Source: Bacteroidota bacterium
Lineage (GTDB): Bacteria > Bacteroidota > Ignavibacteria > UBA10030 > SZUA-254
Direction of reading: 5' to 3'
DNA length: 64,000 nucleotides
Assembly: GCA_020056225.1 (NCBI GenBank)
Contig: JAGVIE010000006.1
Span: 1 to 64,000 of the forward strand
Shown here: one piece after another, positions 34,784 through 45,867 of the stretch
Position numbering within the stretch: the stretch's first letter is position 1
Layout of the letters: each line of letters begins with the position of its first letter
The notes under the pieces: model-generated
Database searches by the model: none
Told to the model about the DNA's origin: nothing
What the model saw: only the letters and a program-made list of their open reading frames with translations
Translations under genes and position numbers: made by a program

Positions 34784-34810
34784 TAATTGAAAGTTAACTT
34801 TCAATTACTA
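34781..34810. repeat. 30-bp perfect palindrome overlapping a stop codon
   Basis: TAGTAATTGAAAGTT is followed directly by its exact reverse complement. It starts on the TAG stop of the upstream glycosyltransferase and ends 28 bp before the Wzy gene. No T-run follows, so a rho-independent terminator is unlikely. It could form an RNA hairpin affecting mRNA stability, or bind a dimeric protein. Confidence 0.85.
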
Positions 34811-34838
34811 GCTAAAGATAAAGCCCGGCAAAATTACT

Positions 34839-36113
34839 ATGTATATACTTGTGTATTTAATCCCTTTCTTTGCTGCGCTTAACGGTATCCATCTGAGCAT
34901 TTATGGGTTGAATGTTCGCTTGGATCAATTCGCCTCTACTCTTGTACTCCTGATATTGTTCATGAAAGTAGCACTTCGTTCGACAAAATTATATCTGGAT
35001 TTCCCTGCGAAAATGTTGATCATTTTTCTAGCTATAAGCTTCACTTCGTCAATATCAAATTCTCCGGATCGATCATACAGTCTGACACAAACCGCAAATC
35101 TTGCATCAGTTTCATCACTTTATATTGTTTTGATAAATTTATTGGATTCGAAAGATCGAATAAGCAGATTTTTGGAATACTATGTAATTGCAGGTATTCT
35201 TGCCATTGGGTTTGGGATATTGTTATATATTTTTTCACTTATTTCAGGATCTCAACTTTACGGAGTTAATCTGTCGGAGGACTTGGGCAACAATGCTTAT
35301 GGAGTTTACGGGACAATGAGGGAACCGAATATATATGGAAGTTATTCTCTTGTCTATTTTCTTCTTTCCACTATGATGTTTTACTCGCGAGAAAATGACA
35401 ATTCTTCCATGAGAAAATCAAATGGGTTTTTGTTTTTGATATCATCGATCGGAGTATTTCTAAGTTTTACGCGTGCCGTATGGCTTGCAGCCATTATAGG
35501 TTTTTTCATGTTGAGTAAATATTCAAAAAGATATCTATCAACACCGACTCGAAAAGCAAAAATCGCCGGACGAGTTGTATTAGTTGCGATAATAATAATA
35601 ATAATGAGTAACTATGTATCAGACTTATTTCTGACATATAAGATCGGTAATATTTTTAATCTCGAAGAAAGTACAGCGGCATATAGATTGGTTCTTTGGG
35701 GGGCTGCATTGGAAAATTCCCAGAATCATCTTCTGATAGGAAATGGAACATACAGTTTCGCATCTTTCCTTAGCGTCGGTGATTCGTATAATAGTCAAAC
35801 AAATGTATGGATTAGCAATCTATTCCTTGGACTACTGCATGATACAGGTGTTTTAGGATTGATGGTGTTTGTTGTATTTCTGATTTCTTTATACCGATCA
35901 GGTATAAGTTCATCAAAAAAAATCTTGTATATCAGTAGACAGAATACTACAGAAATACTAGGATTTTGCACTTCTCTTGTTTGCCTTATGATTGCTTATA
36001 TTTTTACATCAGGACTTTCATATGGTTATACTTGGATCGTTTTTGGCATGATAGGTGCCTACGGACGATATGTTGGGGAAGTGGAAACAAAAATTCCTGA
36101 AAGACAAAGCTAA
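34839..36113 (+). CDS. Wzy/WaaL-type O-antigen polymerase or ligase
   Basis: 424 residues with about 10-12 membrane helices. The conserved Wzy_C region includes FLSFTRAVWLAAIIGF near 208, then a large periplasmic loop with AAYRLVLWGAALENS and LLIGNG, where family members carry the functional Arg and His residues. Because Wzx and Wzz are in the same operon, polymerase (Wzy) is the more likely role than ligase. Confidence 0.83.
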   Translation: MYILVYLIPFFAALNGIHLSIYGLNVRLDQFASTLVLLILFMKVALRSTKLYLDFPAKMLIIFLAISFTSSISNSPDRSYSLTQTANLASVSSLYIVLINLLDSKDRISRFLEYYVIAGILAIGFGILLYIFSLISGSQLYGVNLSEDLGNNAYGVYGTMREPNIYGSYSLVYFLLSTMMFYSRENDNSSMRKSNGFLFLISSIGVFLSFTRAVWLAAIIGFFMLSKYSKRYLSTPTRKAKIAGRVVLVAIIIIIMSNYVSDLFLTYKIGNIFNLEESTAAYRLVLWGAALENSQNHLLIGNGTYSFASFLSVGDSYNSQTNVWISNLFLGLLHDTGVLGLMVFVVFLISLYRSGISSSKKILYISRQNTTEILGFCTSLVCLMIAYIFTSGLSYGYTWIVFGMIGAYGRYVGEVETKIPERQS

Positions 36114-36135
36114 AGTAAAATAACTAAGGAGGCTT

Positions 36136-37230
36136 ATGAGGGTTGGAATAGATGGGAAATGGTTCTTTCGTGGAAATCCTAGCGGGCGAGTTGTTGTAAG
36201 AAACCATATTGAGCAACTTGTCCGGCGCAATCCACATGTTGACTTTGTTATTTTCTTAGATCGGAAAGATAAGAATAAAGATTTTCCTTTCTTGAATCGT
36301 AACGTACAGCTTGTGTATGTTTGGGGGACGATCAACCTTATCTCAAACCTTTTTGTGGTACCTTTGAAGGCATCTCGATATAAAGTCGATATTTGTATTT
36401 TCCAATATTTTGCTTCGTTATGGGGAAGGTTTTATCGAATAGTGTTCATACACGATATTATTTTTGAATCGCATCCCGAGTATTTTACACTCGCTGAGAG
36501 ACTGTATTTTTTTCCAATGAAACTGTTAGCAAGGAAAACTGACGCAATTTGCACAGTTTCTGAAAACGAAAAGAAAAGATTGGTGCAATATCATTATGGT
36601 TCTCCTGACTGTGTTTTTGTTGTCCCAAATGGTGTCAATTCATGCTTCCTTCCTTCAATAAACAACAAAACAATTGAACATTCTGATTTCAAAAGACCTT
36701 TCATTCTGTACTTGGGAAGGATTAATTGTCGCAAGAATCTTGAAAACCTAGTATCTGCATTTGGGATTCTTGAAAACAAAGGTGTAGATCTTATCCTTGC
36801 TGGACCCGATGATGGCAAGTCAATTCAGTTGGAAAAAAAGATTAATTTGTCTCCGCGTCGAACGCAAATAAAGAAAATAGGATTTGTAAATGAACAATAC
36901 TTACATAGCTTGATGCTGAAAGCCCGAGTGTTCTGTTACGTTTCTCACGATGAAGGATTTGGCTTACCACCATTAGAAGCGATGGCATATGGAATACCGG
37001 TTGTTGCTGCGAAGAAGGGTTCGCTTCCAGAGGTCTGTGGTCGAGCCGCTGAGTATGTGAATCCGTCAGATCCGTTGGACATTGCACGTGGCATTGACAA
37101 AGTTCTTTCAGATGAAAAACTCCAGGATTTGATGAGAAAACGCAGCAAGAAACGTGCTGCCGAATTTACTTGGGCCAGATCTGCGGACATTTTAATGTCT
37201 GTAATCAAAAGAATCCTGAGGTTGCCTTGA
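36136..37230 (+). CDS. Family 4 glycosyltransferase
   Basis: 364 residues with AAGGAGG just before the ATG. The start MRVGIDGKWFFRGNPSG is typical of mannosyltransferase-like GT4 proteins. The donor domain has LYLGRINCRKNLENLVSAF and VSHDEGFGLPPLEAMAYG with the E-x7-E pair, then AAKKGSLPEVCG. It would transfer a hexose to the growing repeat unit. The next gene starts at the TTG that overlaps its TGA stop. Confidence 0.9.
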   Translation: MRVGIDGKWFFRGNPSGRVVVRNHIEQLVRRNPHVDFVIFLDRKDKNKDFPFLNRNVQLVYVWGTINLISNLFVVPLKASRYKVDICIFQYFASLWGRFYRIVFIHDIIFESHPEYFTLAERLYFFPMKLLARKTDAICTVSENEKKRLVQYHYGSPDCVFVVPNGVNSCFLPSINNKTIEHSDFKRPFILYLGRINCRKNLENLVSAFGILENKGVDLILAGPDDGKSIQLEKKINLSPRRTQIKKIGFVNEQYLHSLMLKARVFCYVSHDEGFGLPPLEAMAYGIPVVAAKKGSLPEVCGRAAEYVNPSDPLDIARGIDKVLSDEKLQDLMRKRSKKRAAEFTWARSADILMSVIKRILRLP

Positions 37231-38384
37231 ATCGAAAACTCCCAAAAACAATTAGGAGGAATTACCCCCGACCATTAAGGATAGCAATCCTTGGTTCACG
37301 AGGCTATCCATATGTATATAGTGGATATGAAACATTTATTCAAGAAGTTGCACCTCGTTTGGTCTCACGAGGTCATCAGGTCACAGTTTACTGCCATCGG
37401 AGTTTGTTCAAAGATCGCCCATCGTATGTCAGTGGAGTCAATCTAGTTTATCTACCATCCATCGAAAAAAAAGTGTTGAGTCAATTAAGTCACAGTTTCG
37501 TTTCAACCTTACACGTGCTTTTCCAGAAGATTGATATTGTACTGTATGTGAATTCCGCAAATGGTCCGATGGGTCTTTTTACCTTTCTGATAAACAAAAA
37601 GACTGCTATTAATGTTGATGGTTTAGAGTGGCTCCGACCTAAATGGAAGGGTTTGGGCGCAAAATATTTTCGATTCGCTTCTTATCTATCTACAAAATTC
37701 TTTAATGTCGTGATTACTGATTCCGAAAGGATGGCAGATATATACAAAAGTGAGTTTAACTGTCCATCTATCACTATAGCATATGGTGCAAACATAGGGT
37801 ACAGCTCAAAACCGGAACTAATCAACAAATTAAGGTTAACTGCGAACGATTACTATTTAGTTGTTGGTCGTTTGGTCCCGGATAATAATGCGGATTTGAT
37901 AGTCCGGGGATTTGTGAGATCTGATTCAAAGAGGAAATTGGTAATCCTCGGAGACGTTCCGTACAAAGATAAATATGCAGAATCTGTCCGAAGCACAACA
38001 GATGAACGCGTGTTGTTCCCTGGGTATGTTCGCGACCAGAATCTATTACGGGAACTTTACTGCAACTCTTACGTTTATATCCACGGCCATGAATTTGGTG
38101 GAACTAACCCTGCCTTACTCAAAGCTCTTGGATATGGATGTTGTGTGCTTGCTTTAGATACACAGTTTAATCGTGAGGTCCTTGAAGGGGAGAAATATGG
38201 AGTATACTTTAGTAAAAATGAAGAAAGTATTGTAAAAATGTTGGGTCAAGTCGATTTGAATGAATCAATTGTAATTCAGAAGAAGAATATTGCTCGGGAA
38301 AGAATAACTTCGAATTATACATGGGGAAAAATAACGAGCCAATACGAAGAATTATTCAGAAGTATGGTGGATTCTTCGAATTAA
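37227..38384 (+). CDS. DUF1972/family 4 glycosyltransferase (WchF-like)
   Basis: 385 residues. The chosen start is the TTG overlapping the previous stop (TTGA), with GAGG about six bases upstream; a longer frame starting at 37170 would overlap the preceding gene by 60 bases. The N-terminus RIAILGSRGYPYVYSGYETF is the DUF1972 signature found in rhamnosyltransferases such as WchF. The donor domain has VVGRLVPDNNADLI and HGHEFGGTNPALLKALGYG. A rhamnosyl- or related deoxysugar transferase is plausible. Confidence 0.87.
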   Translation: MNRKLPKTIRRNYPRPLRIAILGSRGYPYVYSGYETFIQEVAPRLVSRGHQVTVYCHRSLFKDRPSYVSGVNLVYLPSIEKKVLSQLSHSFVSTLHVLFQKIDIVLYVNSANGPMGLFTFLINKKTAINVDGLEWLRPKWKGLGAKYFRFASYLSTKFFNVVITDSERMADIYKSEFNCPSITIAYGANIGYSSKPELINKLRLTANDYYLVVGRLVPDNNADLIVRGFVRSDSKRKLVILGDVPYKDKYAESVRSTTDERVLFPGYVRDQNLLRELYCNSYVYIHGHEFGGTNPALLKALGYGCCVLALDTQFNREVLEGEKYGVYFSKNEESIVKMLGQVDLNESIVIQKKNIARERITSNYTWGKITSQYEELFRSMVDSSN

Positions 38385-38648
38385 TGAGAAAAATTAACGC
38401 GACCTACCTGAGCAAATCATTTTCTCGCGTATAGAAGTAAACCTCAATCGGTCTTATCTTTACCTTGATTACTTTTTTGTGTAGACCTGTCAACCTTGGG
38501 AATGAAATAGAATTGTTCAAGATGTTTTTCACAGCAACCCAAAGTAGCAAGATTAGCCCGCGCGGAAGACACTTTCATATTTAACCTTAATTACCTTGTC
38601 CTTGTATTTCCTGGAGTATATGATAAAAAGAAAGGAGTAATTCTAAGA
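38385..38648. other. Intergenic region before the priming transferase
   Basis: 264 bp without a gene. AAAGGAG just before 38649 is a good ribosome site. A separate promoter for the priming transferase and Wzi genes is possible, but no convincing motif was found. Confidence 0.35.
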
Positions 38649-39557
38649 ATGGCAACAATTGAAAAAGATTTTTCGGTGGATCAAGAAGTTATAGTCTCTT
38701 GGTTTCCAGTTCCTCAAATATCCGAAACCGATATTGAAAAAACAATTGACGGCTTGACCGATATTTCGATATCCTTATTTACGAATAAACATTCAGATCC
38801 TTGGAAAGCACTTGCGAAAAATCAAATAAACATAAGGCCTTTCCCATATGATGCTGTGCAAGCACTGCCTATGGATAGAGCGCACGAAATTACAGCTGCT
38901 AAGGCGTACTTTCCAATACGGATAAGGGATGAATTCCTACAAAAAATCATAAAGAGGACTTTTGATATAGTAGGATCTAGCATCCTTTTGATTCTTCTAT
39001 TACCACTTATCTTTATGGCCGCGATCGCGATTGTTTTGGATTCTGGTTTTCCAATCTTCTATAAACAAGAAAGATCCACCATCAAAAATGGGAAATCTTT
39101 CCCTTTTTATAAGTTTCGCAGTATGATAAATGGTGCCGATAAGATGAAAGAGAGTCTTTTCCGATATAATGAATCAAATGGAGCCCTCTTTAAATTGAAG
39201 AATGATCCGCGTATGACAAAAGTTGGAAGAATTATCCGAAAGTACAGCATTGATGAACTGCCGCAGTTATTAAATGTTCTTAAAGGTGATATGAGTTTGG
39301 TGGGTCCTCGCCCGCTACCTGTATCCGATTTTGACAAAGTGGAGGAAAATCAAAAATATTTGATAAATATCAAAGATCGTGAAGAAGTTAGACCGGGGAT
39401 GACAGGTCTGTGGCAAATCTCAGGCAGATGTAATCTCGGATTTAAAGAAATGATAATACTCGATTTATATTATGTGAAATATCATTCGTTTTTATTTGAT
39501 TTGAAGATCCTACTCTCAACTATACCTGTGGTCATTTTCGGGAGGGGTGGTTGCTGA
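38649..39557 (+). CDS. Priming glycosyl-1-phosphate transferase (WbaP/bacterial sugar transferase type)
   Basis: 302 residues. A poorly conserved first 95 residues are followed by the monotopic PHPT core: [19 protein letters not shown] membrane segment (about 102-125), FYKFRSM, a D-E-L-P-Q segment in [20 protein letters not shown], and [13 protein letters not shown]. This family moves hexose- or deoxyhexose-1-phosphate onto undecaprenyl phosphate, the first step of the repeat unit. The N-terminus lacks the multi-spanning part of full WbaP. Its 3' end overlaps only an unlikely upstream extension of the Wzi gene. Confidence 0.92.
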   Translation: MATIEKDFSVDQEVIVSWFPVPQISETDIEKTIDGLTDISISLFTNKHSDPWKALAKNQINIRPFPYDAVQALPMDRAHEITAAKAYFPIRIRDEFLQKIIKRTFDIVGSSILLILLLPLIFMAAIAIVLDSGFPIFYKQERSTIKNGKSFPFYKFRSMINGADKMKESLFRYNESNGALFKLKNDPRMTKVGRIIRKYSIDELPQLLNVLKGDMSLVGPRPLPVSDFDKVEENQKYLINIKDREEVRPGMTGLWQISGRCNLGFKEMIILDLYYVKYHSFLFDLKILLSTIPVVIFGRGGC

Positions 39558-39603
39558 GGGGCTTGAATGCTGGTTCTGTTCTCTTATGCTATCTCATTTT
39601 AAA

Positions 39604-41295
39604 ATGAAAAGCACATTATCACTTCTCTTCTTTGTATTTTCTGGGTTGCTATCAGTGGCTTCCGCTCGCGCACAAAGCGATTTGATCCCACCATCACATT
39701 TAGTGTACAGATTTCTTCTCAGGCAAGAGATGCACGAGTCGATCAAGGATTTCCATTGGGGAATGCTCCCATTGTCGAGGAGAGAGATTGTTGGCTTTTT
39801 GGATTCCCTCAAGACCGATTCACAAAGTGGATTGGTACACTTATCAACAAATGAAAGTCGTCTATTGGAAAAATATCGCAGAGAATTCATATATGATTCA
39901 CCTGAGTTTTCCCCAGCAACAAGTGCATTCCTGCCAGACTTCGCATTCTCGTCTGTACTTGATGACGAAAAACAAAAATATCTGTACCGTTATACTGATT
40001 CAACCACACTGTTTCTCATCGATGGCTTCGGTTCATACAGCTATCGTGGAGGACAGGGGGATTCTGTCGGTAGCCATTTTGCTACACTTGGAGAGCTTGG
40101 ATTCAGAATACGAGGCTCACTCTATAATAGACTCGGTTATTACATGCAGGCATCTAATGGGGTCCTTTTCAGCGGTTCTCGCGATTTCGCAGTGCTTGAT
40201 CCGCGGCTTAAGGCAAATAAAAAATTCAATACATCCGAGGCGACATACTTTGATTTCACGACTGGTTATCTTCGGTATGCATCTGATTGGTTTGCAGTAA
40301 CTGCTGGGCGTGAACAAGTGCTCTGGGGGATGGGTTATGCTGATCGGTCAGTATTTTCAGATAATACCGTACCATTCAATTACGCAAAAATCGACATTAA
40401 AAGTAAAACTCTTCAATATTCCTTTTTACATGGGAGCCTGGTTGGTGCTGATACTAATGGACGCACACTCTCGTCAAAGTACATCGCTGCTCACAGGCTG
40501 GAATTTTCTATCGGTTCTCGTTTTCGATTAGGATTTAGCGAAATGGTTCTCTATAGTAACCAGCCGATGAATTTCGGATTGCTAAATCCATTCGTTTTTC
40601 TCACCAGCGCAGAATTATCGACTGAGCTACCTGAAGGTGGAGATAATTTTCACAATACATTAATGGTTCTCGATGCAGAACTCAGTCCGATTAGAAATTA
40701 TCGAATTTTTGGTTCGATACTAATTGATGATCTCGATTTCAAAGAAGTTGGGAAATCTAACATCAATGCGAACAACAACAAATTCGGTTGGCATACCGGG
40801 GTTACTATCTGCGATCCTTTCATGCTATCCAATACCACACTCATCATCGAATACACACGTATCAACCCATTTGTGATGGCTCATTGGACGAATGTCAACT
40901 CATACACACATTGGAATTTCTCGCTTGGAAGTTCAGTACAACCGAATTCGGATGAATGGTTGTTTGGGATCGATTATTATCTGACACACCGATTATTTTT
41001 AAATGGACGAATAAAAATTCAGCGTGCAGGAGAAAATATTCTCGATTCGCAAGGACGAGTAATCTACGAGGCTGGCGGTAACATTCTCAGTGGTACTAAT
41101 TATCGCCAACATCCCAACACATTTCTTCAAGGGAACAGGGTAAACCGATCGATTATTTCACTTCAACTCGTTTGGCAATTTCTATGGCAATACTATGTGG
41201 AATTAAATTACTTTCTTCGTTCATTCAATTATACTTCGGAGAACCGGAGGCTTTCAGACTCGATAGTTTGGACGACCTTGAGATTAGATTATTGA
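39604..41295 (+). CDS. Wzi-like capsule assembly outer-membrane protein
   Basis: 563 residues from the ATG that begins a standard signal peptide (LSLLFFVFSGLLSVASARAQ); ATG 39586 and GTG 39547 are alternative in-frame starts. The body has alternating beta-barrel strands such as WFAVTAGREQVLWGMGY, NFGLLNPFVFLTSAEL and WLFGIDYYLTHRLFLNG, consistent with the capsule-assembly Wzi family (an 18-strand barrel that anchors capsule at the surface). The last residue pair is aromatic-rich, as is common for barrels. It closes the polysaccharide locus. Confidence 0.83.
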   Translation: MKSTLSLLFFVFSGLLSVASARAQSDLIPPSHLVYRFLLRQEMHESIKDFHWGMLPLSRREIVGFLDSLKTDSQSGLVHLSTNESRLLEKYRREFIYDSPEFSPATSAFLPDFAFSSVLDDEKQKYLYRYTDSTTLFLIDGFGSYSYRGGQGDSVGSHFATLGELGFRIRGSLYNRLGYYMQASNGVLFSGSRDFAVLDPRLKANKKFNTSEATYFDFTTGYLRYASDWFAVTAGREQVLWGMGYADRSVFSDNTVPFNYAKIDIKSKTLQYSFLHGSLVGADTNGRTLSSKYIAAHRLEFSIGSRFRLGFSEMVLYSNQPMNFGLLNPFVFLTSAELSTELPEGGDNFHNTLMVLDAELSPIRNYRIFGSILIDDLDFKEVGKSNINANNNKFGWHTGVTICDPFMLSNTTLIIEYTRINPFVMAHWTNVNSYTHWNFSLGSSVQPNSDEWLFGIDYYLTHRLFLNGRIKIQRAGENILDSQGRVIYEAGGNILSGTNYRQHPNTFLQGNRVNRSIISLQLVWQFLWQYYVELNYFLRSFNYTSENRRLSDSIVWTTLRLDY

Positions 41296-41381
41296 GATAT
41301 AAATACGATGACTTGGTGATTTTGTGTTGTAAGCTTTTGAGATACAATATTGTTTTCACAATCTAAACGAAAGGAATTACA

Positions 41382-41795
41382 ATGGAAATGGGTCAAAAAA
41401 TCATCCTATTGGTTGAAAATAATCCTGCTGATGAATTGCAATTCATAAAGACGCTCCGTGAAAATAAGATCAAGAGCGAAGTAGTCGTTGTGCACGATGG
41501 GGTTGAGGCATTAGAGTATCTCCTTGGCATGAATGCTTACAAAAATCGTGATCTAAGCGTTATGCCGCGAGTCATTTTGCTGGATCTCACACTTCCCCGC
41601 ATTAGCGGACCTGAAGCCATGCGCGCAATTCGTTTGCATGAACGTACTAAATCTTTGCCTGTTGTCATTCTCACATCGTCAGAAAAAGAACAAGACATGA
41701 TTAATAGCTACAAGCTTCGTGCAAACAATTTCATCCAAAAACCCATAGACTTTAATCAATTTATTAAAGCGGTACAACCGTTAGGGTTAGATTAA
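41382..41795 (+). CDS. Single-domain response regulator (Rcp1-like)
   Basis: 137 residues, receiver domain only. The phospho-acceptor Asp near 67 lies in ILLDLTLPRISG, the Thr/Ser in VILTSSEKE and the Lys in FIQKPIDF. The acidic pocket near the N-terminus is VENN instead of the usual E/D-D, so one metal ligand may be changed. The inserted VEALEYLLGMNAYKNRDLSVMP segment is typical of Rcp1-type regulators that partner with large PAS or phytochrome kinases. It precedes such a kinase by 40 bp. Confidence 0.9.
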   Translation: MEMGQKIILLVENNPADELQFIKTLRENKIKSEVVVVHDGVEALEYLLGMNAYKNRDLSVMPRVILLDLTLPRISGPEAMRAIRLHERTKSLPVVILTSSEKEQDMINSYKLRANNFIQKPIDFNQFIKAVQPLGLD

Positions 41796-41835
41796 CTTCT
41801 GATTAACTTAGTATAAAAAGCCAAATAAGATTGAA

Positions 41836-44800
41836 ATGAAAAAGTTGATTCGAGTGTTAATCGTTGAGGATTGCAAAGATGACGCTCTACTCATTGTGAA
41901 CAAGTTGAGAAATGGCGGGTACAACCCTGTCTACGAACAAGTAAAAACGCCTGCAGCGGTGAAGAGGGCATTAAGAAAAAATAAGTGGGATTGTATAATC
42001 TCAGATTACTCTATGCCACTGTACGAAGGTCCTGCTAAGTTATTTGATTCACAGCAGAGTAGCATCGATATTCCCATTATCAAGGTCTCAGCTACGATGG
42101 GTGACAACACATCAAAGTTAAAAATGAAAACCAGTGCCTATGATTACATTAGCAAGGACAATCTCGCTGGACTTATTCCATTACTTAAGCGCAAGTTAAG
42201 ACAAGTTAAATTGCGTAGGAAACAAAAGCAAGGAGATGGAATGGGGCGGCAGCAAACACAAATCATTAACCAATGCCTTGATGCTGTAATCACCACCGAT
42301 CTAGACGGGAACATAACTAGTTGGAACGATGGCATGGAGAAATTAACCGGACGTCAAAAGCAAGAAGCAATCGGTAAACACATCTCCTGTTTTAATCCAG
42401 AAAAAAAGCTGATACCCTTTCAAAATCAGGTAATTGCCCCGCTGATGAAAAATGGGTTTCACGTAGTTGAATTACGAATCTATAAAAAGTTGGGAGAATA
42501 TACTTACGTTAGGCTTTCGCTCTCATTGAGCAGAGACAAGATGTGCACTCCTACAGGGATAATTGGCTCCCCGATTGACATCACGCGGTGCAGGCAAGCG
42601 TCAGAGAGCTTGGGAGCAGACGCACGAATACAGCAGCTCGCACTTCAGGTCGGTCACATCGGGGCATTTGAGGTTGATCTTGAGAGTGGTCGGGGAGCGT
42701 GGACACCAGCACTCGCAAGGATCTGGGGCATACCTGCCAATTTCGCTGGTGATTTTGCTTCCTTTTGTTGGGAGCGTGTGCACCCTGAAGACTTAACCCG
42801 GGTCAAAAAAGAATTTGAGCAATTGGCACAGAATTTCGAAGGTGATGCGATGGAGTTCCGCATTATCCGACCTGACGGCGAGATGCGGTGGATACTCTGG
42901 CAGGGTCAGGTGATTCGTGATGCCGTCAAAGGGTGCTCACGAGTTGTTGGAGTCAATTTGGACATCACAGATCACAAGTTGGTGGAGAAAGCGTTGAAAG
43001 AAAGCGAGTGCGCCAAATCGGAACTCCTTGAAAAATTGAATGAAGCCCAACATATTGCCATGATCGGAAGTTGGGAGTGGAATTTGCTTACTAATCAAGT
43101 CTGGTGGTCGGACGAGACCTATCGGATTTTCGGTGTAACACAACAGGATTTCGTTCCGAGTTTCGATGCAAACGGCAAGTTCATTCATCCTGATGATTTC
43201 GAAAAATACCGCAACTCATTCGAACACTCTTTGGAAACAGGCGAACCATTAGATCTGGATATCAGATTGGTTGTCAACAATGGTGCGTTGAAATACTGTC
43301 AAGCGAAAGGGAAGGTTATTTATGATGATTCCAGTCGACCGTTTCGTTTTATCGGAACGGTTATGGACATCTCCTCGCGTAAGCGGGCGGAGGAGATACT
43401 GCGAGCGAACAGTTCATACAATCGCCGACTGATCGAGGCCAGTATTGACCCGCTTGTGTCCATCGGCTCGGACGGCAAGATTACCGATGTGAACGAGGCG
43501 ACTGAGACCGTAATCGGAGTCTCCCGTGAACGACTCATCGGCAACGACTTTTTAAATTATTTTACAGAGCCTGAGAAAGCCAGAGAGGGATACCAGAAGG
43601 TGCTGGCAGAGGGTCTGGTGAGAGACTATCCGCTTACAATTCGCCATACATCAGGAAAAACAACTGATGTGCTTTATAACGCAACTGTTTATAAAAACGA
43701 GGCAGGGGAGATACAAGGCGTCTTCGCCGCCGCACGTGACATCACCGAACGAAAGAAAGTCGAGGAAAATCTGTCAACAGCACATAACCTCTTACGACAA
43801 GTTTTTCAGAGCCTAGATCAGGCAGTGTTAGTTGTCGACTCTTTGACAAGCAAGATTATAATGTGTAACTCTGCCGTTGAACAGGTATTTGGTTATCAAG
43901 AAGACGAGATTCTTTCAAATGCAATTGACCGTTTGCAAATAAATAGTAAATGGGGTAAAAAATTTGGACAGGCACTCTCATATGCATTGGATCAAAGTGG
44001 CAGATTTCATATTGAATATAGAATGCGTAGAAAAAATGGAACAAATCTTGACGCTGAAGTTACTGCGACAGAAATAAAAGATCATCCCAGAGGACGAATC
44101 GGTATCGTTTTCGTTATTCGTGATATCACTGAACGAAAACACATAGAAGAAGCATTACAGATGGCAGAAAATAAATATCGCAGCATTTTCGAAAACGCTG
44201 TAGAGGGGATATTTCAGTCCACATTATCAGGGAAATTCATCACAGTTAATCCTGCTATGGCACGGATGTTAGGTTATGAATCTCCCAAAGAACTTATAAC
44301 CAAGATTACCGACATCGAACAACAATTGTATGTCGATCCTAAGAAACGTCAGGAATTGACTCGGCGGCTTGAAGGACATGATGTTGTGGAAAGATTCGTA
44401 TCCCAACTCTATCGAAAAGACGGCAAGAAAATTTGGATTTCGGAAAATGGTCGTGCAGTACGAGATGGGAGCGGCATCATACAATATTACGAGGGCATTG
44501 CTGAGGACATCACTGAAATGAAGCAACTCGAATATCAGTTTTTACGAGCTCAGCGGTTGGAGAGTATTGGGGCGCTTGCAGGCGGCATTGCTCACGACCT
44601 AAACAATATCTTAGCACCTATTCTCCTTGGTATTGAGTTGGTTCGCAGGAAAGTCGCCGATGAATCTGCTATGGGCGTGCTCAATACAATGGAATCAAGT
44701 GCCAAGCGCGGATCTGATCTTATCCATCAAATTCTTTCTTTCGCACGAGGTGTTGAGGGTGAGCGCATAATAGTACAGTTGCGTCATCTTATCAATGATA

Positions 44801-45696
44801 TTGAGAAGGTTATCAGAGAAACATTTCCAAAAACAATTACACTTCATCTTGATCTTATCAAAGAGCTTTGGAGAATTATGGCCGATGCCACGCAACTACA
44901 TCAGGTATTGATGAACATCTGTGTGAATGCGCGAGATGCGATGCCGCAAGGAGGTACTATTGAAATAAAAGCGGAAAATATTTTCTTGGATGAACATTAC
45001 TCAAAGATGAACTCTGAGGCGAAAAAAGGTGCTTATGTTGTTTTGAGCGTTACCGATACAGGCGCAGGAATATCAGACGAAGTCATTGATAAAATTTTTG
45101 AGCCATTCTTCACTACCAAGGAAGTAGGCAAAGGAACGGGGTTGGGTCTTTCGACTGTTAATGCCATAGTGAGGGCTCATAGTGGATTTATAAATGTGCA
45201 GAGCAAGGTCGGTAAAGGCACAACTTTCAAAATATTTCTGCCCGCATTGACTACACTGGAGAGTGAAAAAGCCGTCAGTCAAGTAACGACCAAACCTTTG
45301 GGAAATGGTGAACTTGTACTTGTTGTCGATGATGAGGCGGCAGTACGAGAAATCACCAGAGCAATGTTGGAAGCGTACAATTATCACGTTCTGACAGCGA
45401 ACGACGGCGCTGAAGCTATTGTTGTTTTTGAAAAACACAAAAATGAAGTCGCAGCAGTTATCACCGATATGATAATGCCGCTTATGGATGGCACGGCAAC
45501 CATTCATGCACTAAAAAAAATAGATCCAATAGTGAAAATTATTGTTTCAAGTGGTAAAAGCGCAAACGGCGATTCCGCTAGAATACCCGATGTTTCTGTG
45601 AGTGCATTCTTAACGAAACCGTTTACATCAGAGAAATTGCTAAAAGTTTTGCACGAGGTTATCTGTTGCGGTTCAGACTCAATCTTAACGCAGTGA
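41836..45696 (+). CDS. Hybrid sensor histidine kinase with REC, six PAS domains, HisKA, HATPase and REC
   Basis: 1286 residues, no membrane helix seen, so cytoplasmic. Order: receiver (1-125, Asp57 in ISDYSMP); six PAS units beginning about 145, 265, 395, 525, 645 and 775, several ending with the PAC motif DITERK; HisKA with the phospho-His near 919 ([11 protein letters not shown]); HATPase with [23 protein letters not shown] and [11 protein letters not shown]; and a C-terminal receiver (about 1160-1280, Asp near 1211 in [12 protein letters not shown], Lys in LTKPF). The HDLNN motif matches the NtrB-like kinases that often phosphorylate NtrC-type regulators. Single-domain regulators flank it on both sides, suggesting a phosphorelay. 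The sigma-54 activator at the island's left end is a possible output (inference). Confidence 0.92.
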   Translation: MKKLIRVLIVEDCKDDALLIVNKLRNGGYNPVYEQVKTPAAVKRALRKNKWDCIISDYSMPLYEGPAKLFDSQQSSIDIPIIKVSATMGDNTSKLKMKTSAYDYISKDNLAGLIPLLKRKLRQVKLRRKQKQGDGMGRQQTQIINQCLDAVITTDLDGNITSWNDGMEKLTGRQKQEAIGKHISCFNPEKKLIPFQNQVIAPLMKNGFHVVELRIYKKLGEYTYVRLSLSLSRDKMCTPTGIIGSPIDITRCRQASESLGADARIQQLALQVGHIGAFEVDLESGRGAWTPALARIWGIPANFAGDFASFCWERVHPEDLTRVKKEFEQLAQNFEGDAMEFRIIRPDGEMRWILWQGQVIRDAVKGCSRVVGVNLDITDHKLVEKALKESECAKSELLEKLNEAQHIAMIGSWEWNLLTNQVWWSDETYRIFGVTQQDFVPSFDANGKFIHPDDFEKYRNSFEHSLETGEPLDLDIRLVVNNGALKYCQAKGKVIYDDSSRPFRFIGTVMDISSRKRAEEILRANSSYNRRLIEASIDPLVSIGSDGKITDVNEATETVIGVSRERLIGNDFLNYFTEPEKAREGYQKVLAEGLVRDYPLTIRHTSGKTTDVLYNATVYKNEAGEIQGVFAAARDITERKKVEENLSTAHNLLRQVFQSLDQAVLVVDSLTSKIIMCNSAVEQVFGYQEDEILSNAIDRLQINSKWGKKFGQALSYALDQSGRFHIEYRMRRKNGTNLDAEVTATEIKDHPRGRIGIVFVIRDITERKHIEEALQMAENKYRSIFENAVEGIFQSTLSGKFITVNPAMARMLGYESPKELITKITDIEQQLYVDPKKRQELTRRLEGHDVVERFVSQLYRKDGKKIWISENGRAVRDGSGIIQYYEGIAEDITEMKQLEYQFLRAQRLESIGALAGGIAHDLNNILAPILLGIELVRRKVADESAMGVLNTMESSAKRGSDLIHQILSFARGVEGERIIVQLRHLINDIEKVIRETFPKTITLHLDLIKELWRIMADATQLHQVLMNICVNARDAMPQGGTIEIKAENIFLDEHYSKMNSEAKKGAYVVLSVTDTGAGISDEVIDKIFEPFFTTKEVGKGTGLGLSTVNAIVRAHSGFINVQSKVGKGTTFKIFLPALTTLESEKAVSQVTTKPLGNGELVLVVDDEAAVREITRAMLEAYNYHVLTANDGAEAIVVFEKHKNEVAAVITDMIMPLMDGTATIHALKKIDPIVKIIVSSGKSANGDSARIPDVSVSAFLTKPFTSEKLLKVLHEVICCGSDSILTQ

Positions 45697-45867
45697 AAGC
45701 GCATCTTAAGGAGTTTTCGCGGGTTGAGTCTAAAGCGACTATCAATGGATCGAAATATGGTTGCATGAAAAATTCCTTATAGGACCCTCAGATAAACTCT
45801 CTTGGGAATAAATACGTCTCAAGCAATATATGTTTAAACAAAAATTTGGAAAATTAAAGGAGTATAT

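Noticed and set aside
37170-37226. Longer start for the DUF1972 glycosyltransferase
   Set aside because: It would overlap the previous gene by about 60 bases; the TTG at 37227 has a ribosome site and a 4-base stop/start overlap.
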